A stretch of DNA of 64,000 bases from Prosopocoilus inquinatus (GCA_036172665.1 CM069876.1:7440001-7504000); one strand, 5' to 3'. Shown: positions 21,361 through 33,294, counted from the first letter of the stretch. Notes: a model not told the origin generated them from the sequence alone. Program-made: numbers and translations.

Positions 21361-22521
21361 CTGTAACTGGGCTGCAGTCAAAAAGGTTGAAACGAGCAAA
21401 ACTCTTTTAAAGTTTAACAGAGTTTTCGGAAAATTTATTTCCTTTATCAAGGTTTCTACAAAACATTTTTTTTTAAATTAATAAACAATAATAAGAATAA
21501 TTTCACATGAATACTTTCTCCTTAGTGAGTAGTACACGAAGTTACACCACTAGTTATAAGAGATAGTATTTCTTTATGATTATTCCAATGCTAAATAAGT
21601 TAATTTTCAATACTCAACAAAGAATAGAACCAGTTTCTCAAATTAATAATAATTCACAAACAATGAATGTTGGAAAAAGTTTTTAGATCTTTAATATTTA
21701 TACTAAATCTTACATCTGGACTAATAAAAGTAATAAAAAAAAACATTCAGATTGCAACTAAAAATTTATTAACAATTAAGTCTCTTTTTACAAAAGTTAA
21801 ATATCCTCTTGACAAATTCAAACAAATTAATTCTATTTATAAAATTCCTTGTCATGATTGTGATTCTGTTTATATCAGTCAAACATCAAGAACTTTTCAT
21901 TCAAGAATTATTTCATATAAAAGTGATATTAGACTTAGACCTAATGGTTGTGCGTTATCTGAACATGCCAATAATGAAGACCATAAGATTAATTTTGAAG
22001 ATGCAAAGATTTTAGATGTTGGATCAATTTTGAGTCAAAGACTTCTTATTGAAATGTGCCACATCTTTTGTAATAAGAAAAATAAAAGAACTGATATTGA
22101 GAAGCTTAGTTGTATTTATACTTATCTATTAAATTTTAAAACTAAAAGGAAAGACAATCAAGATATTGGAAATCAAAATTCACATCGTATTACCTTATAA
22201 TGAATAAACAATTTTTCCTATCGAGATTCAATTTTCAAACTTTCGCAAATAAATAGCTATCGAACATGTAAATTCAAAATCAATTTTAAAAACTTAATCA
22301 TAATGAAATACTACTTTATAACTAGTGGTGTAACTTCGTGTACAACTTTACTTACTAAGGAGTAAGTAATCATGTGAAATTGTTCTTATTATTGATTATT
22401 AATTTAAAAAAAAAATTCTTTTGTAGAAACCTTGATAAAGGAAATAAATTTTCTGAAAGTTGGGTTAAACTTTAAAAGAGTATTGCTCCTTTCAACCTTC
22501 ACGACTGCAGCCCAGTTACAG
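21361..22521 (+). mobile_element. Penelope-like element copy A with inverted terminal repeats
   Basis: About 200 bp at the left end (from CTGTAACTGGGCTGCAGTC) recur in reverse complement at the right end (to GACTGCAGCCCAGTTACAG). This inverted terminal-repeat arrangement is known for Penelope-like elements. Between them lies only the C-terminal endonuclease part; the reverse transcriptase is missing, so this is a deletion derivative. Related sequence occurs at 24409-25567 and 34085-35885. Confidence 0.8.
21667..22200 (+). CDS. GIY-YIG endonuclease domain of a Penelope-like element
   Basis: The 177-residue frame has the hallmark of the Penelope-like endonuclease: a GIY-YIG-type core read as IYKIPCHDCDSVYI (residues about 57-70), then SQTSRTFHSRI with arginines near 75 and 80. 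An SEHANNEDHKINFEDAKI segment (about 99-115) carries acidic residues. In this family the nuclease nicks target DNA for reverse transcription. The domain is cut off from its reverse transcriptase. The upstream coding sequence (about 21591-21690) lies in a different frame, so the element has at least one frameshift. The mirror copy at 24725-25261 carries a stop where this one has lysine. The piece is open but unlikely to work alone. Confidence 0.75.
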   Translation: MLEKVFRSLIFILNLTSGLIKVIKKNIQIATKNLLTIKSLFTKVKYPLDKFKQINSIYKIPCHDCDSVYISQTSRTFHSRIISYKSDIRLRPNGCALSEHANNEDHKINFEDAKILDVGSILSQRLLIEMCHIFCNKKNKRTDIEKLSCIYTYLLNFKTKRKDNQDIGNQNSHRITL

Positions 22522-22536
22522 AAACCCATGTACATA

Positions 22537-24393
22537 CAGGGTTAGTTAAAAGTATGGAGACGGCGACTTATTGTCGTTAATATTCATTTTAGGAAATTGT
22601 GTTCAATACAAAAGTTTGTTATGAAATTATTATCTACATTTGAGGATACTTGAATTTTTTTTTCTTCAATTGTTTTTAAGTTACGATGTCATCGATATTT
22701 GTTTGAAATGACAACCTATACTTCTGATTATTGATTTCGATAGTTCATTCTATTCTATTTTCAACGGTATACAATGTTCAGTAAGTTACATTTGAAAAAA
22801 AAGAGAAAAAGTGCCTTAAAGTTCAAATATTAAAGATCCATTAAATTAGCAGAATTAATTAACACGGTAACTAGACTCATTTATTTGTAATAAACTTATC
22901 ACTCACAATCTTATCATTAAAAACAAATTAATAACTAACTAAATTAAGGTAAGTGTTCAAATTGTTCTCCATTTTTAATTTGACAATGACCCAATCGATT
23001 TACCAAAGCCTGAATAGAATCTTTATAAACCTTGTTTTTTACGTATCCCCAAAGAAAAAAATCTAAAGGGCTTAAATCAGGCGAACGAGCTGGCCATTCA
23101 ATACTTCCTCGTCTCCCAATCCATCTGTTTGGAAAGACGTTATCCAAATATTGACGAACATTGACACCATAATGTGGTGGGGCGCTGGAACCAGATACTG
23201 TTATTGGGAAGGTGTTCATTGTTTTCATCTGGATACAGCATAGCACGAGCAGGTATAATTTCATTTTGCAATAACTGCAAATACAGAGCCGAAGTTAAAT
23301 TGCCATTGATGAAAAAGGGACCGATAATATTACCCCCTAGAATGCCAACCCAAACATTCACCTTTTGGGGGTACTGCGTATGGTGCTCCATAAACCAAAA
23401 AGGATTTACCGATGACCAATATTTGCAATTACGTCTGTTTACTTCACCGATAAGACAAAAGGTAGCTTCGTCAGAGAAAAGAATATTATTGACGAAATTT
23501 GCATTATTATTGCAAATATTTGACATTTCTTCACAAAATTGTAGTCTCCTATCAAAATCATCTTCCGTCAACTCGTGTAGAAGTTGTACCTTATAAGGTT
23601 TATACTTTTCACTTTTTAAAATTGAAACGACCGATTTATGTGAAATATTGTGATTGGCCGCTAACTGATTGGTTCATAAATGGGAATCTTCAGATACGGC
23701 CAATAGAACATTCAGTTTTTCATCATCGCTTTTCGCTATTCTAGGTCTACCACTCTTTGGCAAATCTTTAACACTACCGGTTTGTTCAAAGCGTTTTAAG
23801 GTTTTACCAACAACGGATTTAGAAATTGGATTTCTGTTTGGATGCGTGTCATTAAATAAATTACAAACGTCTTGTAAACTCCTGCGTCTATTTCCATAAC
23901 CCAGCATCATAAGTATTTCAATTTTTTCACCTTCACTTAAACTCGCCATTGCTAATATTAACAGCAACAAATTGCACTATTGAAATATGTCAACTATTTG
24001 ACATAAACAATAACCACTGATAAAGCTACCTCGCTCGCATTTGTTTATCGTCTCGCTTTGGCTATCTAGATTAATTCTGCTAATTTAATGGATCTTTAAT
24101 ATTTGAACTTTAAGACACTTTTTCTCAATTTTTTTCAAATGTAACATACTGAACATTGTATACCGTTGAAAATAGAATAGAATGAACTATCGAAATCAAT
24201 AATTAGAAATATAGGTTGTCATTTCAAACAAATATCGATGACGTCGTAATTTAAAAACAATTGAAGAAAAAAAAATTCAAGTATCCTCAAATGTAGATAA
24301 TAATTTCATAACAAACTTTTGTATTGAACATAATTTCCCAAAATGAATATTAACGACAATAAGTCGCCGTCTCCATACTTTTAACTAACACTG
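22537..24393 (-). mobile_element. Tc1/mariner-superfamily transposon with ~320-bp TIRs
   Basis: The ends CAGGGTTAGTTAAAAGTATG and the complement of CATACTTTTAACTAACACTG sit between TA dinucleotides (22535-22536 and 24394-24395). The inverted repeats extend inward for about 320 bp each. The body encodes a transposase on the minus strand. It lies exactly at the centre of the large palindrome, between the two mirror Penelope-like copies. Confidence 0.9.
22944..23970 (-). pseudogene. DD41D-type Tc1/mariner transposase, inactivated
   Basis: Read from 23970 to 22944, the protein starts near MASLSEGEKIEILMMLGYGN. It has an N-terminal helix-turn-helix region of the DUF4817 type (NRRRSLQDVCNLFNDTHPNR, then VVGKTLKRFEQTG). 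The catalytic core follows, with ILFSDEATF (first Asp) and VNVWVGILGGNIIGPFF. Later blocks are APPHYGVNVRQYL and WPARSPDLSPLDFFLWGYVK. Two lesions are visible. There is an in-frame TGA after AVSEDSHL (about 23675). A deletion before APPHYG removes the expected QDG, and with it the second catalytic Asp, and shifts the frame. In related proteins this group breaks and joins DNA at TA targets. This copy cannot be active. Confidence 0.85.
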
Positions 24394-24408
24394 TATATAC
24401 ATGCATTT

Positions 24409-25567
24409 CTGTAACTGGGCTGCAGTCGTAGAGGTTGAAAGGAGCAATACTCTTTTAAAGTTTAAGCGAACTTTCGGAAAATTTATTCCCTTTATCAAGG
24501 TTTCTACAAAACAAATTTTTTTTAATTAAAAATCAATAATAAGAATAATTTCACATGATTACTTACTCCTTAGTGAGTAAAGTTGTACACGAAGTTACAC
24601 CACTAGTTATAAGATAGTATTTCATTATGATTAAGTTTTTAAAATTGATTTTGAATTTACATGTTCGATAGCTAATTATTTGAGAAAGTTTGAAAATTGA
24701 ATCACGATAGGAAAAATTGTTTATTCATTGTAAAGTAATACCATGTGAATTTTGATTTCCAACATCTTGATTGTCTTTCCTTTTAGTTTTAAAATTTAAT
24801 AGATAAGTATAAATACAACTAAGCTTCTCAATATCAGTTCCTTTATTTTTCTTATTACAAAAAATGTGGCACATTTCAATAAGAAGTCTTTGACTCAAAA
24901 TTGGTTCAACACCTAAAATCTTTGCATCTTCAAAATTAATCTTACGGTCTTCATTATTGGCATGTTCAGATAACGCACAACCATTAGGTCTAAGTCTAAT
25001 ATCACTTTTATATGAAATAATTCTTGAATGAAGAGTTCTTGATGTTTGACTGATATAAATAGAATCACAATCATGACAAGGAATTTTATAAATAGAATTA
25101 ATTTGTTAGAATTTGTAAAGAGGATATTTAACTTTTGTAAAAAGAGACTTAATTGTTAATAAATTTTTAGTTGCAATCTGAATGTTTTTTTTTATTACTT
25201 TTATTAGTCCAGATGTAAGATTTAGTATAAATATTAAAGATCTAAAAACTTTTTCCAACATTCATTGTTTGTGAATTATTATTAATTTGAGAAACTGGTT
25301 CTATTCTTTGTTGAGTATTGAAAATTAACTTATTTAGCATTGGAATAATCATAAAGAAATACTATCTCTTATAACTAGTGGTGTAACTTCGTGTACTACT
25401 CACTAAGGAGAAAGTATTCATGTGAAATTATTCTTATTATTGTTTATTAATTTAAAAAAAAATGTTTTGTAGAAACCTTGATAAAGGAAATAAATTTTCC
25501 GAAAACTCGGTTAAACTTTAAAAGAGTTTTGCTCGTTTCAACCTTTTTGACTGCAGCCCAGTTACAG
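24409..25567 (-). mobile_element. Penelope-like element copy B (mirror of copy A)
   Basis: It has the same boundaries, inverted terminal repeats and missing reverse transcriptase as copy A, in opposite orientation. The shared flanks outside the element show that it arose by duplication of the region rather than by independent insertion. Confidence 0.8.
24725..25261 (-). pseudogene. GIY-YIG endonuclease fragment with one stop
   Basis: This is the mirror of the 21667-22200 frame. The frame stays open over 179 codons except for a lysine codon changed to TAA (TTC TAA CAA) just before the GIY-YIG core. The downstream core and SEHANNEDHK segment are retained. The last codons differ, with the stop at 24725-24727. 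Confidence 0.75.
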
Positions 25568-26091
25568 AATCTATACCTTGACTGATCAGTCGTGATCATA
25601 CTTCGCGTACATACGTTTCAATATAACTAAGGGAAACTGATTTGATTTTAATCATTTCTGTAATGCACAAGTCATTTAGGTAATTTATACAAATTTCTCA
25701 AAATAAAACGTTTATTATATCATGAAAAAAAAATAAACAAGTGATTCACACGAACGAAAACTGTTACCAGAAAAGACCAAATCAAAGAGATTTAAGCGTA
25801 GGAAAATGCCAGAGTGGACGCCATTTTTCCAGTGCCGCACGCAAGTTCAAGCTCAATAATTTTTCTGCCTCGTAAGAAAATGCCTCCAATATCCAACTAT
25901 AGTTTTACGCAGCGTAAAATTGCGATAGCACGTGAATGTGTCCGCATTGGCCGCTTTGTGCATTATAGTTTACTAGGCAGCAGTACAGTTGCCATTTGCT
26001 ATAAATCTCCGCACAGTATAAGGTCAAGCCCCTGGCTCACCTTAAGCTCCAACTATAGTTAACAACCAAATTCTTTACACTTTAATACATA

Positions 26092-27502
26092 CCGGCTGTC
26101 CGTTTTTCGAATGCCACTATTGGGATCTCGCTTATCTTAAGAGATAGAAGTTGATTAAATTAGGGCAAAGTTGCAAATTTTCGTGCTGAATAATAATCTG
26201 AAAAGAAATTTGGAATATCGTAAAAAAAACAAAAATTTCAGATTTTCGTTTTTAATTTTTTTACGATAAACTAATTGTACTAGAAATTTGAATATGGTAT
26301 CCCCTTTTCAATAATTTTCAAGATGGCGGAGAAACACCTGGCAACTTAATCCTTTCTTATGGACGCCATTCTGGATTTTAACATTTTGAGATTACGTTTT
26401 TTTTTTTTCTCTCTTTACAATATATCACACATGGTGGTCTAACATCACATTTTTGCTAAAAATTCAAGTTTTCATTTTTTGCGGAGAATGCTTTGGAAAA
26501 ACAAAATGTTCTTTTTGACAATTTGATCCTATTTCAAATGTCATTTACGTTTGCGCTAAACTAATCGTACTAGAGATTTCTTAGCAAGACATTATGCAGA
26601 CACTTTTCTATTGAGAATTCGAATATGGCATTCTCGAAATACATAATAAGAATAGATAATAATTAACGAATGTAAAAACACAACATGTGTTCAAACTGCC
26701 CACAGTGTCACTCTCTTCCTAAGATTTGCTATAGCTCTTCACACATCACTTCTTCTAATCTTGTGCCTGAGAGTGGTGACAATTCTTTGACGAGTTTCAT
26801 CAAGGTCAGCTGACAATGTTTTGTAAATGTTATTTTCCATTGCCCCCACAAAAAATAGTCCAAGGGAGACATGTCAAGTGAACGCTCCGGCCAGGGTACG
26901 TCACCATTATTAGCAATAACATGGTTGGGGAAGATTTCCGACAAGCATTCCCTAACCCTATTGGTATTATGGGGCGGAGCGCCATCTTGCTGAAACCAGA
27001 TGGCGTTCAAACGATGAAGAGGGACGCTGTTATCAATAAAATCTTTTGTTTTTCCGAAACACTCTTCGCAAAAAACGAAAAATAGGACATTTGGCAAAAA
27101 TGTGATATTAGACCACCACGTGCGATACATTATTGTAAAGAGAAAAAAACATAATCTCAAAATAGCGTCCATAAGAAAAAATGAAGTTGCCAGGTGTTTT
27201 TCCGTGACCTTGAAAATTATTGGAAAAGGGATGCCGTATTCGAATTCTCTATAAAAAAGTGTCTAAATAATATCTGAGTTAGAAATGCCTAATACGATTA
27301 ATTTATCGCGAAAAAATTAAAAACGAAAATCAGACATTTTGTTTTTTTGTACGATATTTTCAAAACTATTGAAGATATTTCAAATTTCTTTTCAGATTAT
27401 TATTCAGCACGAAAATGCGCAACTTTGCCCTAATTTAACCACCTTCGTATCTCTTAAGATAAGCGAGATCCCCTTGGTGGCACTCGAAAAACGGACAGAC
27501 TG
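26092..27502 (-). mobile_element. DD41D Tc1/mariner transposon with ~400-bp TIRs
   Basis: The outer ends are CCGGCTGTCCGTTTTTCG and the complement of CGAAAAACGGACAGACTG, flanked by TA (26090-26091 and 27503-27504). Inverted similarity continues for roughly 400 bp, as far as the TTTTTTGCGGAGAATG / CACTCTTCGCAAAAAA blocks. The end contains TCTCTTAAGATAAGCGAGAT, a motif found at five other sites in the window that I interpret as non-autonomous relatives. Confidence 0.85.
26729..27172 (-). pseudogene. DD41D transposase C-terminal fragment
   Basis: The frame opens inside the TIR, so its first ~40 residues are not transposase. From about residue 45 it reads FIDNSVPLHRLNAIWFQQDG, then APPHN, and later WPERSLDMSPLDYFLWG. 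There are 41 residues between the Asp of QQDG and the Asp of SPLD, the DD41D spacing. The DNA-binding N-terminus and the first catalytic Asp are missing because the long inverted repeat has replaced them. The copy is a deletion derivative that would depend on a helper. Confidence 0.75.
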
Positions 27503-27504
27503 TA

Positions 27505-28910
27505 TAGGGTGTCCCATTTAGGAAAATATTTTTTCTGCTCATCCTGTATATAAAAAAAGTTACTGCTGAACTGTTAGCATGAATAAAAACTGCATAAAAG
27601 AACACATAAGACCATCTAACATATACTATTCTTAAACGCAAAAATTGATCTCATATGCACTTTTAGTTACATGTCTTTAAGGAAGTTACGTTAAAAATTT
27701 GTTGTCTTTAGTTCTTGACGAAATAATACCATAAATGTTAGTTTGTTATAAATAAAATGTCAAATGAAAATTTCGAAATGTATTTAATCTTCCTTTCACT
27801 TAATTGCCTCTGAAATTGAAAAACGAGTAGGTACGTTTATAAAAACCAGGATTTATATATTTTTCAACGTCTTGCACATGATGAAACACAAAAATCACAA
27901 TAAACATAAAAGAAAGTTGTTTGCTTTTGTTGCGTTGTGTATGCCCAGTTTGTTAATTATTTCTCATTTTCATTTTTTTTGTTTTTTTTTTAATTTAATT
28001 GTTTTTTAACCTGTGGTTTCATTGTTCAATTCATCAAAGCTTCTTGATTTATTTGTTCAATTCAAGTTGTCATAAAAGATTACTTTAAAGTTTCGATCTG
28101 TCTTCAAACATTATTAACGATCGAAGAGCTTGAATTTGGCGCTCTGGTTTTTAGGATATTTGACGTTTACAAATGTGATTACCAGTGAGCGGCGGAATTG
28201 AGGTTTTTGATGACGAATGCAGGCGATTTGCATTGCCAGAGACCTTATAAGTCGTTGAATGAATGTATATATAATATAAAATAAATTTACTTACAAGATT
28301 CCATAAAAATAATTTTAAAATAATCATTTCGGTTTGAATAACCTTAAGTAAAACCTTAGGTCATCCGCTCCTTGGTGATTACGATGTACAACTATTAATT
28401 ATTCATCGAGAGTGAAAGTGAGTGGCAGAACAGGATGTTGCCAACGTAATAACGATATAACAAAGATGCTTTCTTTCGCTTAAAAGTTTAAATCGTGTTT
28501 CGAATAGTTCGGACTTGAATTTCGTAGTTGTCGCAACAAAACACCTGACTTGAATTTTTGATTGACACCATGAACCACAATTCAATCCGAACAAGTATTA
28601 AAAATAGATAGATTCAAAAAAAAGAATATCTGTTTTTGAATCAAATCACGTTTGGATTACGATTTTGTGAGCAAAAGAAAGCACCTTATTTCATCAAATA
28701 GTCACACTCTCAACCTTCAGTGTTTTTAATGTTTAGTTTTTTCTATTTTCAGCAAAAACCAGAATGTCATTTGTTATTACAGAATATAAAATGTAATTTA
28801 ATTTCCACGGACACTTTGTGAAATTGATTTAAATGTCTTTTTGTAGTGAGTAAGGTTCTGATTCGATCTCCTGATATGTGCTCCATTTGTTCTTATTATT
28901 ATGTTATATT
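27505..28910. other. No gene seen
   Basis: AT-rich, poly-T-rich DNA with scattered short frames that match nothing known. It ends at the hammerhead motif. Confidence 0.4.
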
Positions 28911-28955
28911 ATTGTCCTGATGAAGTCTAATAAGACCGAAACGTGCGTCGACAGT
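28911..28955 (+). ncRNA. Hammerhead ribozyme motif, type I, short stem III
   Basis: The conserved cores CTGATGA (28917-28923) and GAAA (28938-28941) are both present. Stem I pairs ATTGTC (28911-28916) with GACAGT (28950-28955). Stem II pairs GTCT (28925-28928) with AGAC (28933-28936). Stem III is tiny (AC/GT around GTGC) and ends in the cleavage triplet GTC (28947-28949), so cleavage is predicted after C28949. Hammerheads with very short stem III are known from Penelope-like retroelements. No element is recognised immediately around this one. Activity is inferred, not shown. Confidence 0.75.
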
Positions 28956-31249
28956 TACATTTTTTTCTTACCGGTTTTGCCGACAATTCATTCTGACTTT
29001 TTTTATTGTCATATCAAAATCACTAAAATAAATATTTGTTGATATCGTCAATTGCTTCAGAAAAAAACAGAAAATGATTACTTCATTAGAATTTTAGAAA
29101 ATATTACATTATTACAGCGACTGAAAATACAAGTACATACTTTGTATAAAGTTATTTAATAATTAGATACTTTAATAATTTTTACAACTCAAAACCTGAA
29201 AAAAAATAATCATAAATCGCCGATTTTACTTGGTAACTCATATTTCTTTTTTCTTTAAAAAAAAAACTTACATTCGTTTGATTCTCTAACAGCTGGAGAA
29301 GCTTCGTTGTCCGAGTAGAAAATAATTTAATTCGTATTTATTCAAAACTCATTTCATTGCTTATGTACACGCCATTAGCGTAAATAATCATAAATGTCTG
29401 GGATGTGATATTCGTCCTCCATTTTTATGGAATCCCTAATGAACGCGACTACAAAGAGAATATGCTTGAGTCACTGTTATTTAAAATCTGACTTACAGAT
29501 CGTCTACGTAGAATCTTTTATCATCTTGAAAATAAGAAGAAAACATCCAGGTCTCTTCACTTTTGAACCTAACGTAGCAAGATATAAAGAGTAAATAAAA
29601 TATTTGTATTAATTAGACACTCCTATTATATTAATAAAAATATTAAAAAGAAAATGAATATTGTAATGTATTTTTATTTGCAAAGAAAAATATTTCGAAA
29701 ATTAATTAAAAAATAATAATTAAATTCCAGTTGCCAAAGAAGGTAGTACAACGAGAAAAACGTGGTTTAAATAAATACAAAAAATTAATTAAAATCTGGT
29801 GAAAGCGAAGGAGAATTAAAATAAATAAATGTTTATACTCTAAACTTCTAAATCACGAAACATACGCAGGTAAGTAAATTTTTATTTAAAAAAAAATGTC
29901 CTTTATCTCATAAATTTATAGTTACAATATTATGTACAGTTACAATCATTATTTCATACCTGCCAGTTACCAGTTCCAGAAAATGTCAATCCTTTGCTGT
30001 TTAATACACATAAAATGGTAATGTAGTGCCATAAAATGTGAAATAATGCTTGTAGGCGTCAGTAACGAAGGTTGTGAGTTTTAAAAATAATGACATTTTA
30101 ATACTTCACACTCTCCGGAAAAAAATCTGAACTTTAAATAAATCACAATGTTATCATGGGTAATTATTATATTGTTTGTGAGATCGCTTGAAGTATCACT
30201 ATTTCAAAACAATGTGGTCACGATTAGTCTCGTTATTAGAAAGTTAGTTACCACAGATGTAATTGTGCTGAATTACATTATACAAGTCGAACTCGAATGG
30301 CATTATATCGTAATATTATAAACAAAATATGTGTTTATACATACATCCCACACGAGCGTTCATTCAATTAACTTTTACGCATTTTCTTTGTAATCAAAAG
30401 CACAAAAATGGCTTTAAACTAATTACACTCAAAATGAATTATGTACTTTTTACAATACAACATGTTAAATTAAGTGGTTTTGAAGAACGTAACCGAATTA
30501 ACAAATTGAAAGTCTGCAGTAAAAGCACTCACTCAGTTTTGCTACGGTATGTCAACAGGACTTTTGCCAAATAAGTTTAACTTGAAAGCCGTACACGTTC
30601 TCCGCGAAAGAGGTAAATGCACGTGAGTGCATCAAATCAATTCTGCACACTAAGTACCGAAAAAGAATGAAAAATAAATCTTATTTCCTGAGCGTTCCTA
30701 GTATGTTTTAAATTCGTGTTAACCAAGTCGTTGCAAAAACACAAAGAATTTCTTGAAATGTACAACCTGAGTATAAGAAAAACCTTATGGAAGAGATATT
30801 TTAAATAAAAGTAAGGAAATGTGTAAATATAACTTCCTGAAAGAGAAGCTAAAGTAAAGAGCAACTAAGTACAAGATATTTATGTGAGACAAGAAACGGA
30901 AAACACTAAGAAAAGTTCTACAAACTTCTGGTACAATTAATTTGGTTAAATCAACTTAATGCAATTTTATTTTATTTTCTTACCTTTACCAGTGACTCCT
31001 TTACGTAAAGTAAGCAGACCAAAGCAGATGATCTTAGACCAATCAGTATACTCACAACTTAACCCAGAGTCATATCAACAAGTTAGCAGTAAAAGCTATT
31101 ACTTCTTGCATTTTTACAAGAAGTAAACTTTAACTTCTGCCGATACAGACGTAACCCAAACTACTTACTAAATAACACAGTCACTGAAGATGTTTAGAGT
31201 TAGCGTTTCTGTTATTAAGAGACGATTTACTTATAGTCGTTTATTTTTT
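28956..31249. other. Long AT-rich stretch, nothing recognised
   Basis: No protein-like frame, tRNA or clear repeat was found in about 2.3 kb. Small open frames on both strands (for example 30329-30574) have no recognisable similarity. Confidence 0.4.
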
Positions 31250-32960
31250 TTAATAATAATATTCTTTATTGGCCCAAATGTAAACAAAATCCTAATTAAC
31301 AAAATTAGACATAGGGTTCATTCGAACCAAAAGGCGAAGTACAGTTGCAACCAGGTTGCACTGTTCTTCCACTTAACCTTACACTTCTAATTAACGAGAA
31401 GGGAGATAAGAATGCAAGTTTTGACAGTATACAGTTTTTTTTAAGCAAATAAAGTTGTACTTAGAAGAAAAAAAATAAATAAATATACAGACTATGTGAA
31501 AAATTACTTCGATCAAATTTCGGCGATCTAGTTACATAAATACAACTATTTTACATTTGTTTCATATGCAAAGCCTGGTTATATTTATTTTTGAATTGAA
31601 CTTTGTTTAAGATTTTTAAGTCATCAGATAGTGCATTGAATATAGTGGCAATATTATATTGAAACGATCTTTCAAAAAGAGCAGTTCTATGTAGAGGTGG
31701 AGTTATTACATTTTTATGACGAATGTTTATATTGTGCACATCTGTTCTAAAGCGTATTTTATTATAAAGGTAAGATGGCGCTTTTTCATGAATAAGTTTA
31801 ATACAGAAACTTGCTAAATGAAGCTTACGCCTGTACTACTTCTTCCTCTACTTCTTAAACCGTATATGAGGCGTACTCAGGTGTTCTGAACTCTTTGAAT
31901 TCTTTTACTCGTTAACGATAAGACCAGGGATTCACAAAGCATTGTTCTAGTTGCAATGTTGAGAACTGATTTATTAGCATATAGTAATTTTATATTAGTA
32001 AACGCTTTTTTAACAAATCTTAACAAATCGAACATCTGTATCCAAAACAAGTCCCAAGTTTCTAGCAGATTCGGAACATGGTACCCTCTCTTCACCTATT
32101 TTAATATTAAGTAAGTTAGTCGAAAGTTTATGTTGAAACGTTTTTCCGAAGAGCATTACTACAGATTTTTTTGGGTTTAAAATTAAACAATGTTGCTTAG
32201 ACACTCGAGATAAATTCAAGATATCAGAATTGATAAATTGATTTGCTTGTTCAATATCGCTGGCTTTAAATGAATAATATAATTGAGTATCATCAGCATA
32301 ATAATGACTAGTACAATACTCGAGACATTTGCTTAAATGACTGGTGTATAAAGTAAACAGTAATGGCCCTAAAATTGAGCCCTGAGGAACACCGGTCTTA
32401 ACTGCACGTGCATTAGAGTAATTATGGTGAATATTTATTATTTGATACCTATCATTTAAGTAACTAGCTATGAAAGATTCAGCACAGTTTCCGAACCCAA
32501 CAAAGCGCAAAATTGATAGAAGTAACTTGTGGTTGACCGTCTCAAAAGCTCTAGAAAAGTCTAAAAGAATTAGTGCCGTGAGTTCATCCCGATCAGCTGC
32601 ATTCAGGATCTCATCAGTAATATGCATAAGAGCTGTAGAACAGCTATAATTTTTACGAAAACCTGATTGATTATTTGGTAACAAGTTATAGTCATTCAGA
32701 TAATTCATGATTTGCTTGCACATGATTCTTTCTAGTAGCTTGGACATTATTGGCAATAAACTTATTGGTCTTAAGTCTTTGAAATCAGTAGGTTCTGATA
32801 CTTTCGGAACCGGAATAACATGAGCTATTTTCCAAACTTTAGGAAACACCATATTTAGTATGGAAAAGTTAATTATGTAAGTGATAAAGGGTATTATACG
32901 AGGGCAACAGAAACTAAGCATTTTAATATTAATTCCATCGCATCCATTTGCAAATTTCAT
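31250..32960 (-). mobile_element. Non-LTR retrotransposon, 5'-truncated
   Basis: On the minus strand it ends with GGGCCAATAAAGAATATTAT followed by more ATT units (31250-31262). Upstream (higher coordinates) it stops at 32960, where a Penelope-type terminal sequence (ATAACTGGGCTGCAGTC, about 32970) begins. It carries a large part of a reverse transcriptase. Confidence 0.75.
31551..32960 (-). pseudogene. Reverse transcriptase of a jockey/CR1-type non-LTR element
   Basis: The main frame (32960-32010, 316 residues) contains most of the RT palm and fingers. These include VFPKVWKIAHVIPVPK, DLRPISLLPIMSKLLERIM, motif A (ALILLDFSRAFETVNH), motif B (TGVPQGSILGPLLFTLY) and the catalytic HYYADDTQLYY. 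A frameshift near 32030 moves the thumb into another frame (31877-32095). A deletion follows, and a third piece (31845-31551) carries the C-terminal HNINIRHKNVITPPLHRTAL. The catalytic YADD is intact but the protein is broken. The sequence is closely related in style to the fragment at 47596-48320. Confidence 0.85.
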
Positions 32961-33294
32961 AAATCAATTCTATAACTGGGCTGCAGTCAAAAAAATGTTG
33001 ATAGTACTATCTACCCAAAGGTAACCGTTTTCGTCGGTTTTCATAATGATTTTAAAAAAATGTTTTGAGCAATTCAATTGGTTAACACACAAAAAAAACG
33101 GAAAAAACGAGAAGGCCGACTATTTAACACCGTTAACTGTCCAATTTAAAATTAATCCATCAACAATTTTGTTTGATAGTTATCTGTCTAAAACGAGAAT
33201 TCTTTTAAAAATTGGATCACAAACTAAAAAAGAAATTGGCAACTGAAAAGGTATAAACAGTTTAAACAGCGAAATCTTACGATCGCTTTTTGAC

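Larger units (their letters stand above)
21179..22534 (+). repeat. Inner part of left palindrome arm
   Basis: It is a near-exact reverse complement of 24396-25749, with only scattered substitutions and one- or two-base indels. It contains the Penelope-like copy A plus ~180 bp of outer flank (for example CGACTGATCAGTCAAGGA). The arm reaches to the very edge of the central transposon at 22537. Confidence 0.9.
24396..26192 (-). repeat. Right arm of the large palindrome
   Basis: It is the mirror of 21179-22534 (through 24396-25749) and of 14017-14477 (through 25752-26192). The two parts are continuous here, whereas the left arm is interrupted by ~540 bp of unique sequence and by the BEL/Pao insertion. 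Confidence 0.9.

Noticed and set aside
23174..23899. Plus-strand frames of up to 140 codons
   Set aside because: Antisense shadows of the DD41D transposase pseudogene.
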